NCBI GenBank assembly: GCA_035536935.1
Contig: DATLNC010000095.1
Coordinates: 1 to 50,680, forward strand
DNA: 50,680 nucleotides
Direction of reading: 5' to 3'
DNA from: DATMER01 sp035536935
GTDB lineage: Bacteria; Acidobacteriota; Thermoanaerobaculia; Multivoradales; UBA5704
Under the pieces are notes generated by a model. It was given only the letters and a program-made list of their open reading frames with translations, made no database searches and had not been told where the DNA came from. Of this stretch, positions 13,892-21,237 are shown piece after piece; the first letter of the stretch is position 1; each line of letters begins with the position of its first letter. Made by a program: the position numbers and the translations under genes.

Positions 13892-16220
13892 GGAGATCCT
13901 CCTTGTGGAGCCGTTGAGCGGATTCCAGGATCTGGCGATGGTACTCTTCGATACGCTCCGGGTTGCGGCCTGTACGGTAATCCAGCAGGTCGAGCGAGGT
14001 GAGGATGCAGGTCACATGTTTTTGCGACCCAGCCAGCATCTCCAGCTCCCAGAGCGGCTCAGGCGGCGTGGCGTGATAGATCCACGCCAGCGTGCGCCCG
14101 GCGTCCCCGACTGCGGAGCGGGAAACCTGATAGTTTGACTTTTCATCCCTGGCAAGGCGCGTGGGCACGACCTTGACGGTCCTTGGCCGCAGCTTGCTCC
14201 AAGGGCCGGGGACATTGGTCGCAGAAGGAAACAGGGCGTCGAAAGGCGGGTTTTTATACAGCAGCGGCTCGCCATCCGTATCGGTGACAGCGAACAGGGC
14301 CGCGCGGCGCGCGAGGCGATTCAGGGCAGCCAGGAGGTCGGCCTGGGCGGTGGCCGTCCAGGTTTCGTCCTTGCCGGCGAGTTGGCGCTTGGCCGCTCCC
14401 ATCTGCTGGACGAGGGAGTCCAGGGTCGCCGCCGCATCCAGGGGATCGGAAGCCAGACGATGCTTCAGGATGTCGATGACGACCTGTTCATCGGGCGTCA
14501 GCGATCCCATGGGCCGGCCCAGCAGCTCAGCGATGAGCTCGGCGCCCTTGCTCCGTAGCCGTTCCACGAGTTGCAACGCCCGGGCACGGGGCAGACCATA
14601 AGTCTTGCAAAGAGTTTCGGCATCCAAATCCCCCGCGAGAGCCGTCAGCACCTCTGGCGTGTTGCCGGCCGGCGCTCCTGCAGGCGCATCCCGTTCCTGA
14701 CCGCGCGCCGTCCAGGCAGCCAATGCCACTGTGAGCGCGTCAAAAGAATTCAGGCTTGTGGAGACGGGTTGAAGCCGGACGCGGTGGAGCGCGACGATCG
14801 CTAGCGTGTCTGCCACGGAAGTAGAGATCGGGGCCGTCGAAGCAACGCTTGCGGCGCGTTTGACCAGGCGGCGGGCACCCTTTCCCTTCAGTGAATCGAA
14901 CGCCTCAATCTCCGCGCCGCTGTCATCCGCAAACATGCCTGCTCCGCTGGCCACGCCCGCCGGTTCAGTGACCTCGGCCAAGGAGCGCGGGACGCGGAGC
15001 AGGGCCGCCCAGCCCGTCCAGACGCTGTTGGTATACAAACGGTCCAGAATGCAGTCGGTCAAGCTACCGGCCGGAATGAGATCAGCGCCGAAACTGGACT
15101 CGGACTGGCGGGTCAGGGAGAGGCTAGCCTGAAGGAGAGGGGGAAAGGGGAACGGTCGGAGGCCGCCAGCCGCATCCTGGGACAGAGGTAGGCGTAGCGC
15201 ACGTACATCGGGATGATCCCCCAGCAACTCGGCTACCCGGTCCACGACCAGCTTGTAGAGGCCGGCATCTCCCTCCTCATACGTGGGGGCTTCGGCAGGG
15301 TCTCGAACAACTCCGTATTCGCTTGTGACATCGGGCCGCGGCAGGCGCATGGCGTGCGCAGCCAGCACGCCTAGCCAGGGCCTTTCCAACTTGTCCTCCA
15401 ACAGGATCCTCATCTGGTTTCCGGTGGCCAGGTTGAGCCCGCGCCTCAACCCTGCGATCACCGCCTCAGCGGCCTTGTCTTGGGCATCGTCCGGGATGAA
15501 ACCCTCGCCCTGCTTCGCATAGATCACCGAAAGCCGGCGCAGCGACGGTTGCCGGCCTGAGGGCACGAAGACCTGGGTCTCCCAGCCGGAGCACAGATAG
15601 AGGGGTTGATACCGCGCCCGGATTCCTCGGCTCGGCCGGCGGTGCAGGAGATAAGGGCCGGCCGGCAGGTCGGCGCAGAACGCCATCCAACCGGAGTCCT
15701 CCTTCACCTGGACGGCTGTACCCGCCAGCCTGGTGAGCAGGCGCCCGTCGCAATCCAGGAGATCCAATCCCTCGGCGAAGTACTTCTGATGCTTCTCAGG
15801 GTCGAGCGTGCGGACGAAGAAGAAGAGCCTGCTGTTCACCTGGGCCGCGGCCCCGGAGGAAATCCAGGTCGGCCGCCGGCTCCATTCCACCGCCGGATCG
15901 CTCTGCCATTCGTGGGTGGTGGAGGTCCCGGTGAGCGGCGCCGCCGACGAGAACTCAACCTTTTTCGAGTCCCAGTCTTCCTTGGAAACCGAGACCTCTC
16001 CCCCCGGCTCCAGCTTGACCATGTGGTAGGCCGTGGCGCCGCCCACGTTCGCCTGCACGTCGTACAGCCCCGGTGGCAGCGTCAACAGCTCCATCGCGCC
16101 CACTCCCTTACCGACGGGCTCGAGACGATGATTGAATACCACCAGCTCGGCGGCGATATGGGGACCGATGACGGACAGTTGACTCTGGACCTGCGAAGAC
16201 GGATCAGATGGCGGCCTCAT
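13878..16220 (-). CDS. Large caspase-associated protein of unknown function
   Basis: 780 residues; no known family assigned. The N-terminal region has beta-rich PEGA-like modules: LLTLPPGLYDVQANVGG near residues 46-61, and a second LPAGPYLLHRR near 185-195. Two helical segments follow: DKAAEAVIAGLRRGLNLATG (248-267), and RPWLGVLAAHAMRLPRP (280-296), a 'P-x-LG-x-x-AAH' pattern I associate with large proteins beside bacterial caspases. An HTH-like stretch (LCKTYGLPRARALQLVERL) and a helical C-terminus come last. There is no signal peptide or membrane segment. It overlaps the caspase gene by 17 nt and the nuclease gene by 14 nt. The likely role is adaptor, sensor or caspase substrate, by context. 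Start at 16220 chosen over the in-frame ATG at 16268, which lies deeper in the caspase gene. Confidence 0.8.
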   Translation of the reverse strand: MRPPSDPSSQVQSQLSVIGPHIAAELVVFNHRLEPVGKGVGAMELLTLPPGLYDVQANVGGATAYHMVKLEPGGEVSVSKEDWDSKKVEFSSAAPLTGTSTTHEWQSDPAVEWSRRPTWISSGAAAQVNSRLFFFVRTLDPEKHQKYFAEGLDLLDCDGRLLTRLAGTAVQVKEDSGWMAFCADLPAGPYLLHRRPSRGIRARYQPLYLCSGWETQVFVPSGRQPSLRRLSVIYAKQGEGFIPDDAQDKAAEAVIAGLRRGLNLATGNQMRILLEDKLERPWLGVLAAHAMRLPRPDVTSEYGVVRDPAEAPTYEEGDAGLYKLVVDRVAELLGDHPDVRALRLPLSQDAAGGLRPFPFPPLLQASLSLTRQSESSFGADLIPAGSLTDCILDRLYTNSVWTGWAALLRVPRSLAEVTEPAGVASGAGMFADDSGAEIEAFDSLKGKGARRLVKRAASVASTAPISTSVADTLAIVALHRVRLQPVSTSLNSFDALTVALAAWTARGQERDAPAGAPAGNTPEVLTALAGDLDAETLCKTYGLPRARALQLVERLRSKGAELIAELLGRPMGSLTPDEQVVIDILKHRLASDPLDAAATLDSLVQQMGAAKRQLAGKDETWTATAQADLLAALNRLARRAALFAVTDTDGEPLLYKNPPFDALFPSATNVPGPWSKLRPRTVKVVPTRLARDEKSNYQVSRSAVGDAGRTLAWIYHATPPEPLWELEMLAGSQKHVTCILTSLDLLDYRTGRNPERIEEYHRQILESAQRLHKEDLHVRS

Positions 16221-17307
16221 GGGTTTCCTCCTTGATGTCGGCAGGCCGGATGGAAAGCATCCGTCCACTGGCCGGGTGCTCGATCAGGTAGAGGTCGGTG
16301 CGGGGTCCCATGAAGATCCAGGGCGAGACGTTGGGGTCGTGCTCTTCGGTCTGATCCGGCGCGCTGCCGCGCGTCAGCCGCAAGGGGCCGGCCAGGCCGG
16401 GGGGAATCACGATACTGAAGGTGATCAGCGGCACACCCTGGGCAGCCGGTGCTTGGACGGGCGGAGCTACGGCAGATGGCGGCACCACCACCATGTTCTC
16501 CGGCGGATCGGGAACCTTCGCCTGCTGTTCCACATTTTTAACCGTTGCCAGCTCCGGGACGCGCCGCTTCAGCCAGGCCGCCAGGGACACGGCTGTTATC
16601 GCCCCTGTGCTGTCGGCAGCCTGCTTGTGCTCCAGGCCTTCCATCAAAGCTTGCGTCAAGAGTCCCCGCCGGCGTGCCGCCGCAGCGGCGCTCACCGCTG
16701 CTTCGACTCCCTCGAACGCTTCGTCCCCGTCCAGGGTCGCCAACATAGTCAAGGGCTTGACTTTCCGGAAGCGCTGCTCATCCAGGAAATGAGGAAACAC
16801 GGGACGGAGAGTCTGGGCCATGTTTGCCCGGTTGCGGCAGCAATCCAGGATGAAGATCAACTCGTCGAAGGGAGCCGCATCGTGGAACCAGTCGCGGTAG
16901 CCGGTGAGTCCGATATGACAGGTTTCCATTCGTTCTTCGGCGGCATTGGCCAACAGCATCGCCACATCGTTGGGACCCACTCCCGCGCCATGTCCGGAGA
17001 AGTAGAAATACAACCGGCGCCCTATTCGCTTCTTTTGATCCACATGCATGGCCTGGAGCTCGTCGTCCACCGTGAACTTGTGAGGTTGAAACCTGAGCGG
17101 GCCTCCTCTCAAATTGTCCTCGGTGAACTTCTTGCCGGTCAGAAGATGAATGTTTGAAGGATCCAGGCCGCCGCCGTCGGGATCGGCGAGCCAGTCCGCG
17201 AAGCGGAGAGCGTCGTCCTCCGCCGCCTGGAGCATCGGCTGGATCTGCGGATAGTGATTGATCCCAATTACGATCGCGAAATCTTCCGGATTCTTGGCTT
17301 CAGGCAT
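16204..17307 (-). CDS. Caspase-like cysteine peptidase (C14 family) with C-terminal beta domain
   Basis: 367 residues. The caspase fold starts immediately (FAIVIGINHYP), with catalytic His106 in YFYFSGHGAG and catalytic Cys157 in FILDCCRNRAN, the standard HG and D-x-C motifs of bacterial caspases/metacaspases. The p10-like part ends near residue 255. A Pro/Val-rich linker (VVVPPSAVAPPVQAP) then leads to a C-terminal beta domain (ITFSIVIPPGLAGPLRL to DLYLIEHPASGRMLSI), reminiscent of the PEGA-like modules in the next gene product. No signal peptide, so cytoplasmic. Family members cut after Arg/Lys or Asp; specificity here is unknown. It lies 16 nt after the YbaY-like gene in a five-gene operon. 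Confidence 0.92.
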   Translation of the reverse strand: MPEAKNPEDFAIVIGINHYPQIQPMLQAAEDDALRFADWLADPDGGGLDPSNIHLLTGKKFTEDNLRGGPLRFQPHKFTVDDELQAMHVDQKKRIGRRLYFYFSGHGAGVGPNDVAMLLANAAEERMETCHIGLTGYRDWFHDAAPFDELIFILDCCRNRANMAQTLRPVFPHFLDEQRFRKVKPLTMLATLDGDEAFEGVEAAVSAAAAARRRGLLTQALMEGLEHKQAADSTGAITAVSLAAWLKRRVPELATVKNVEQQAKVPDPPENMVVVPPSAVAPPVQAPAAQGVPLITFSIVIPPGLAGPLRLTRGSAPDQTEEHDPNVSPWIFMGPRTDLYLIEHPASGRMLSIRPADIKEETHEAAI

Positions 17308-17323
17308 CGTTCCTCGGTCGACC

Positions 17324-17737
17324 TCATTCCCCCTGAGGGGTCTTGGCGTCCGGCTGATACAGGAACATCTCCACGACGATCGGCGGTGGTTCCTTACCGC
17401 TGGCGGTGCGCTCCAGCGGCGCCGGGTAGCTCTGTTGAGAGACTAGATCTCCGGGACTTATCCGGCCGTCGCCGTCGACATCCACATGGGCCGAGACGCT
17501 GGTATTGCGGGCTTCGGGCGGCGGCGGCGGACCCTCGAGGGCGAACGGCAGTTCCTCGGAGGCTCTTCGATCGTGTCGGACGCCGTCGAGGAACTGCTCG
17601 GCTAGCAGCCTGGCCGGAGCATCGGCATAGGTCGTGTCTTGCAGCCTCACGGTCGCTCGCGCCTCCTGGAACGGCGGGGCCATGGGATCCAGCCGCAACA
17701 CGCCTCGCGCCAGTACCCGATCCTCCGTCCCGCCCAT
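17324..17737 (-). CDS. YbaY/YscW-like small beta protein in the caspase operon
   Basis: 137 residues. The pattern ARATVRLQDTTYADAPARLLAEQ ... LPFALEG ... VSAHVDVDGDGRISPGDLVS ... QSYPAPL resembles the YbaY/YscW beta-sandwich family (V-x-L-x-D-x-S/T, then an alpha-beta core, then a Y-P-V strand). The family is usually exported; this copy lacks a signal peptide. The DVDGDGRISPGD loop also looks like an EF-hand/dockerin calcium loop. The start at 17737 (MGGTEDRVLARG) lies 10 nt after the astacin stop; upstream residues in frame are antisense-like. Possible roles are chaperone, inhibitor or scaffold for the proteases. Family assignment is moderate. Confidence 0.7.
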   Translation of the reverse strand: MGGTEDRVLARGVLRLDPMAPPFQEARATVRLQDTTYADAPARLLAEQFLDGVRHDRRASEELPFALEGPPPPPEARNTSVSAHVDVDGDGRISPGDLVSQQSYPAPLERTASGKEPPPIVVEMFLYQPDAKTPQGE

Positions 17738-17747
17738 CGTCTTCCAA

Positions 17748-18584
17748 CTAGACAGGGAACTGCGACCAGTCGAGATCGGGGTAGATCGATTTGATCCCCC
17801 TGACGTCTCCCTTGCTGAGCCCGTTCCGCTGACCGATCTCCTTGGTCGGGTCCTTGGGCACGATGGTCGGCTGGCCATTGATGCTGAAGGCCTTGGCCGG
17901 GTAATGCATGATTGAGCCATGGTCGTATTCCTCGACCATGGTGCCGTCGATGACGTGCTTGTCGAAGTTGTGCTTGAAATCTTGGTTCATGTTTTCGAAC
18001 CGGATCGTGATGAACTGATCCCTGTCTCCGCGGCTTTGCTCGTGCCACAGGCCCAGCGCGTGTCCGATCTCGTGAATGGCCGATCCGACGCTACACCCGG
18101 GACCGAGGGAGAGGACCTGCCTTTTACCCACGCGGCCCACAGCGGAAAAACAACCGCCCTCGTCCACGAACGCGACGAAGTCAGCTTCGTTCGTGCGCTT
18201 CTTGAAGCTGATGGGGGTGCGGCTTTCCCAGTGCTGGATGGCGAGGTCCACTCGCTCCTGTACCGCCGGGTCCTCCACCGTGTAGACCAGCACGCCTCCC
18301 GGCCAGCGAAACTCCTCTCCCGTCCGGACCAGTGATCTAGAAATTGGCTTGTCCGCCTCATCGGAGGCTACGATGTCTCCCTCGACCAAGGCGAAGTTCT
18401 TGTGCGCGGTGTAGGACATCGGTTCGACAAAAGAAATCCCGTTGCGCTGGATCTTGACCCCGATCTCCCCCGCTTTCGGGCCGGCGATGAACATCTTGTC
18501 GGGAAGCTCCAGCCGCGGGTCCTCTTCAGCAAGAGGCGTCGGGCCGGCGTTGTCACTCTGAGGAGAAGTCGTCTCGTCCGCCAT
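17748..18584 (-). CDS. Astacin-family (M12A) metallopeptidase, proenzyme, no signal peptide
   Basis: 278 residues. Zinc site HEIGHALGLWHEQSR (171-185) is the full HExxHxxGxxHE of astacins, and SIMHY (224-228) is the Met-turn with its tyrosine ligand. The prodomain contains VEGDI, in which Asp70 matches the 'aspartate switch' that caps the zinc in proastacins. The mature part should begin near FRWPGGVLVYTVED (92-105), after a basic, likely cleavable stretch SRSLVRTGEEF. There is no export signal, so the enzyme is apparently made in the cytoplasm. It is the first gene of the operon, with AAGGGAG 9 nt before the ATG. The role is a protease held inactive until cleaved. Confidence 0.92.
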   Translation of the reverse strand: MADETTSPQSDNAGPTPLAEEDPRLELPDKMFIAGPKAGEIGVKIQRNGISFVEPMSYTAHKNFALVEGDIVASDEADKPISRSLVRTGEEFRWPGGVLVYTVEDPAVQERVDLAIQHWESRTPISFKKRTNEADFVAFVDEGGCFSAVGRVGKRQVLSLGPGCSVGSAIHEIGHALGLWHEQSRGDRDQFITIRFENMNQDFKHNFDKHVIDGTMVEEYDHGSIMHYPAKAFSINGQPTIVPKDPTKEIGQRNGLSKGDVRGIKSIYPDLDWSQFPV

Positions 18585-18923
18585 AGCTTTACTCCCTTCC
18601 AGACCTTATCGGTCCAGGGCCACCTGGGTTTTTGTGTACTCAAGTCGAGCTCATCGCGAACCTGAGCACCACATACCTTTAATGACGGACAAGATCGCCA
18701 ATTTCGGAGGTCCCCGGTATCCGGGGGTATGGAAGCTAGGGAGTTGCCTCAAATCAGGTAGCAGAAGCAAACCGCGCCGTCGGGAGCCCCGGAGCACACC
18801 TCCACCCTCCGGAGCTCCCGCCAACGCAACCCCGCCTTCTCTTGACGGCGGGGCGGGACGGCGGCGTCCTTGGACTCGGCGGCCGCCGTCCCTTCCGAAT
18901 TTTCAAAGAGCTCCCGGACAGGG
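18585..18923 (-). other. Intergenic region between argR and the caspase operon
   Basis: 339 bp without a gene. It must hold the promoter of the astacin-first operon (minus strand), but I see no clear -35/-10 pair. Two GC-rich hairpins lie on the argR side: 18855-18892 (GGGACGGCGGC / GCCGCCGTCCC, starting 31 nt after the argR stop) and 18830-18853 (CCCCGCC / GGCGGGG). They may mark the argR transcript end, although neither is followed by a T-run. Confidence 0.5.
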
Positions 18924-19373
18924 TCACGTCTTCACGATCCTCTTCAGCCGCTGGAGCAGCAGCCGGGTGTCGTAGACGTTGTCCGTGGCCAGGAAGATTG
19001 TGTCGTCCTCGGCCAGGATGCCCCTCGCCTCGGGCCAGGAGGCTCCCTTGATGCCCGAGGCCACCGCCTTCGCCGTCCCCTGGGTCGTGCCGATCACGAT
19101 CATGTAGGGGCCGGCCGTCCACGCCCGCCGGATGAACGACTCCATCTTGTTGATCTCGCTCTCGTCCCCCCTCGCGGCCGGCAGACGGTAAAAGCCTTCC
19201 TTGCGGACGATGCCGAGATCCCGCAGGTCCCGGCTGATGCTCGACTGCGTCACTTTGAACCCGAGTTTGCGCAAGGCGCGCACAAGTTCGATCTGCTTCT
19301 TCACCGGCGTGGTCGCCAGAATCTCGACCACCACCTTGCGCCGCCGGTCCTGCTGCTCACGGTCGATAGGCAT
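18924..19373 (-). CDS. argR: Arginine repressor ArgR/AhrC
   Basis: 149 residues, normal size. The N-terminal winged helix has the ArgR signature (QIELVRALRKLGFKVTQSSISRDLRDLGIVR), with SSxSRDL in the recognition helix. The C-terminal hexamerisation and arginine-binding domain has VIGTTQGTAKAVAS and the GILAEDDTIFLATDN motif with the paired Asp residues that bind arginine. It represses arginine biosynthesis and can activate catabolism. The start at 19373 follows GGAGGGTCGAG; the open frame upstream to 19472 is non-coding in character. No arg biosynthetic genes are nearby. Confidence 0.95.
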   Translation of the reverse strand: MPIDREQQDRRRKVVVEILATTPVKKQIELVRALRKLGFKVTQSSISRDLRDLGIVRKEGFYRLPAARGDESEINKMESFIRRAWTAGPYMIVIGTTQGTAKAVASGIKGASWPEARGILAEDDTIFLATDNVYDTRLLLQRLKRIVKT

Positions 19374-19581
19374 CTCGACCCTCCATGGATATGCGAGTAG
19401 TCTGGTAGAGCGGAGGGGCGTTGTCAAGCTGCAGGCTGCAAATTCGTCCGGAAGTGTGACTTCTATGCGCACTGCTGGAGACGGTTCCCCTCGGCACGGG
19501 CGCCGTTTGCCCCGATCCGGCAGTCTCTCGCCCCTGCCTGCGGGCCTGCCCCCCGGATTGCAGGACGATCCGCCCGCATGC

Positions 19582-19809
19582 GGGGAGGGACGCCCCTTTC
19601 GGGGGAGCCGTCCGGCGGCTGGGGGGAGACTCTCCCGGCAGCAGGGGAGCTTCCCGCCCTTCGAGGGGCATCATCCAGCCGCCGGGGGGAAACCCTCGCG
19701 GATCGAGGGGAGGACCCTCGGTTCAGGGGGGAGTCTTCCGCCCGTCCGGGGGAACCCTCGCCCTCCCGGGGCGGATGGCCCGTGGGGCTGCCGATGCGCA
19801 AAAGGGGGG
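19582..19809. repeat. G-tract array with about 20-bp phasing
   Basis: Twelve runs of four to six G begin at 19582, 19601, 19621, 19644, 19665, 19684, 19707, 19726, 19748, 19768, 19784 and 19804. Spacings are 16-23 bp and average 20.2. Between runs the sequence varies, but many units have the form GGGGGA-N-CTCCC and could fold as small hairpins. The minus-strand frame here has a proline roughly every seventh residue, a by-product of the period. The array sits between argR and a strong plus-strand promoter. Function unknown. Confidence 0.75.
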
Positions 19810-19837
19810 TTGACAAGGGTTCGCAGCCCTTTACTAT
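19810..19837 (+). promoter_or_regulatory. Sigma-70-type promoter for the 119-residue protein gene
   Basis: TTGACA at 19810-19815, a 16-bp spacer, and TACTAT at 19832-19837. The -35 is a perfect consensus and the -10 matches four of six. It abuts the last G-tract of the upstream array. The predicted transcript starts near 19844, giving a leader of about 180 nt before the ATG at 20025. Confidence 0.65.
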
Positions 19838-19870
19838 GCGCATCGTTGTCACGGCAGCAAGTAGTTTCCA

Positions 19871-19926
19871 GAGGGGAACGCACCCCTCGGCGTGAGAAAG
19901 GAGGTTCCTCGATGGATATATCGTGA
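19871..19926 (+). promoter_or_regulatory. Leader with hairpin and four-codon ORF (M-D-I-S-stop)
   Basis: GAGGGG/CCCCTC hairpin at 19871-19888, then AAAGGAGG at 19897-19904 placed 7 nt before ATG at 19912, which opens a frame of only four codons ending in TGA at 19924-19926. That stop overlaps a GTG (19923) that is in frame with the downstream gene. A near-perfect ribosome-binding site on such a tiny frame suggests a regulatory leader peptide or a translation-coupling device. Confidence 0.5.
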
Positions 19927-20024
19927 GGAAGTCGCCGTGTCGTGCGCCCCGGCCCGGGATGGCTGGGGATGTCGTGAAGCAGAAGAAGAGAACCAACGGA
20001 CAAAACCATGAAAGGAGAAAGACC

Positions 20025-20384
20025 ATGCCCAACAAGAGCTCGTATGCCGATCTCGTCGTCGACCAGGAGAAGCTGCTCCGGGCCTACGAGGACAACCTCC
20101 AAGTCCTGACCCCGGCGGAGCCGCAGCGCAACGCCGTGGCATCCAACCTGGGTCAGCTCCACGATGTGAAGGCGCGCCAGGAGTCGTTCAGGGCCCAGAG
20201 CCAGGGGGCGACGCAGAACCTGGAGCTCCTGATGCGTCAGGCCCGCGAGGACGCCCGTCGTCTGCGCGCGCTCGTCAAGGGCCTGCTCGGGACGCGGAAC
20301 GAGCGCCTGGTGCAGTTCCAGGTGGCTCCGAACCGCAGCCGCGTGCGGTCCAAGCCGGCTCCGCCGCCGCCGCCGGTCGAGTAG
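20025..20384 (+). CDS. Small basic helical protein of unknown function
   Basis: 119 residues; no family recognised. The ATG at 20025 has AAAGGAG about 7 nt upstream. The chain is mostly alpha-helical with probable coiled coil (DLVVDQEKLLRAYEDNLQVL, NLELLMRQAREDARRLRALV) and ends in a basic, proline-rich tail (RSRVRSKPAPPPPPVE). No signal peptide or membrane segment. A strong promoter, good ribosome-binding site, long leader and textbook terminator surround it, so it is likely abundant and independently controlled. Translation could also begin at GTG 19923, adding 34 mostly basic residues, but the ATG is better supported. Possible DNA-binding or structural protein; this is a guess from composition. 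Confidence 0.85.
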   Translation: MPNKSSYADLVVDQEKLLRAYEDNLQVLTPAEPQRNAVASNLGQLHDVKARQESFRAQSQGATQNLELLMRQAREDARRLRALVKGLLGTRNERLVQFQVAPNRSRVRSKPAPPPPPVE

Positions 20385-20392
20385 AGGTGCCC

Positions 20393-20429
20393 GCGGGGGG
20401 CGTGTGGTTGGCGCCCCCCGCTGTTTTTT
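20393..20429 (+). terminator. Intrinsic terminator
   Basis: Perfect 10-bp stem GCGGGGGGCG / CGCCCCCCGC with a 9-nt loop, followed by TGTTTTTT. It starts 8 nt after the stop of the 119-residue protein gene and lies between convergent genes. Confidence 0.92.
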
Positions 20430-20442
20430 GACAATTTGATTG

Positions 20443-21237
20443 CTAGGTTACTTCCACCCACTCCAGCGGGAGGTCCGCTTCTCCCAGGATGCGGGAGGCG
20501 AGGCGGCGGAAGCCCTCTCCGGCGTCGGTCACGCAGAGATGGCTCGTGGGCGGCTGATCTCCCGCTTCGAGGCCGCGCTCGGCCAGGCCCTCGGCCACCA
20601 CTTCGGCCACGGCTTCGGCCGAGTCCACCAGGACCACGTCCGGGCCCGCGACCCGCTGGAGCACCGTCTTGAGCAGCGGGTAGTGCGTGCAGCCGAGGAC
20701 CAGGGTGTCGATCCCGGCTGCGAGCAGCGGCGCGAGATAGCGCTGCGCCACCTCTTCCGTCACCGGATCGTCGTGCCAGCCCTCTTCGACCAGGGGCACG
20801 AGGAGCGGGCAGGCCTGGCTCAGGATCTCCAGGTCGGGACGCAGCCGGCGCAGCTCCCGGGCATAGGCGTCCGAGCGCACGGTCGCTTCCGTGGCGATGA
20901 TCCCCACCTTGCCGCGGCTCACCTCGGCGGCCTTGTGGGCTCCCGGCCCGATCACTCCCCAGGTGGGGACGTTGAGGAAGTCGGGCTCCAGGTCCGGCAG
21001 GGCCAGCGCCGAGGCCGTGTTGCAGGCCACCACCACCGCCTTGACCCCGCGCTCGGTCAGGAACTCGATGTTGCGCCGGGTGTAGCGGGTGACCGTGTCC
21101 GGCGACTTGCTGCCGTAGGGAAGGCGCGCCGTGTCACCCAGGTAGAGGATCGACTCGCGCGGCATCCGGCGGCGGAGCGCGGTGACCACCGTCAGCCCTC
21201 CGACCCCGGAATCGAACACTCCGATCGCATCGATCAC
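20443..21237 (-). CDS. murI: Glutamate racemase
   Basis: 264 residues. Interconverts L- and D-glutamate to supply D-Glu for peptidoglycan. IGVFDSGVGGLTV, the AVVVACNTASALAL catalytic cysteine (N-terminal half) and VLGCTHYPLL (second catalytic cysteine, C-terminal half) are the family signatures. It begins with GTG at 21237, overlapping the stop of the GerMN gene as GTGA, so it is the third gene of an amidase-GerMN-murI operon. Confidence 0.96.
   Translation of the reverse strand: MIDAIGVFDSGVGGLTVVTALRRRMPRESILYLGDTARLPYGSKSPDTVTRYTRRNIEFLTERGVKAVVVACNTASALALPDLEPDFLNVPTWGVIGPGAHKAAEVSRGKVGIIATEATVRSDAYARELRRLRPDLEILSQACPLLVPLVEEGWHDDPVTEEVAQRYLAPLLAAGIDTLVLGCTHYPLLKTVLQRVAGPDVVLVDSAEAVAEVVAEGLAERGLEAGDQPPTSHLCVTDAGEGFRRLASRILGEADLPLEWVEVT

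Noticed and set aside
19381..19470. ARG-box operator upstream of argR
   Set aside because: Some TTGCA/CTGCA half-sites are present, but no convincing 18-bp palindrome could be traced.
19463..20035. 190-residue minus-strand frame with a hydrophobic N-terminus
   Set aside because: It covers the promoter, leader and G-tract array of the opposite strand; its Pro-every-seven pattern is a by-product of the DNA period.
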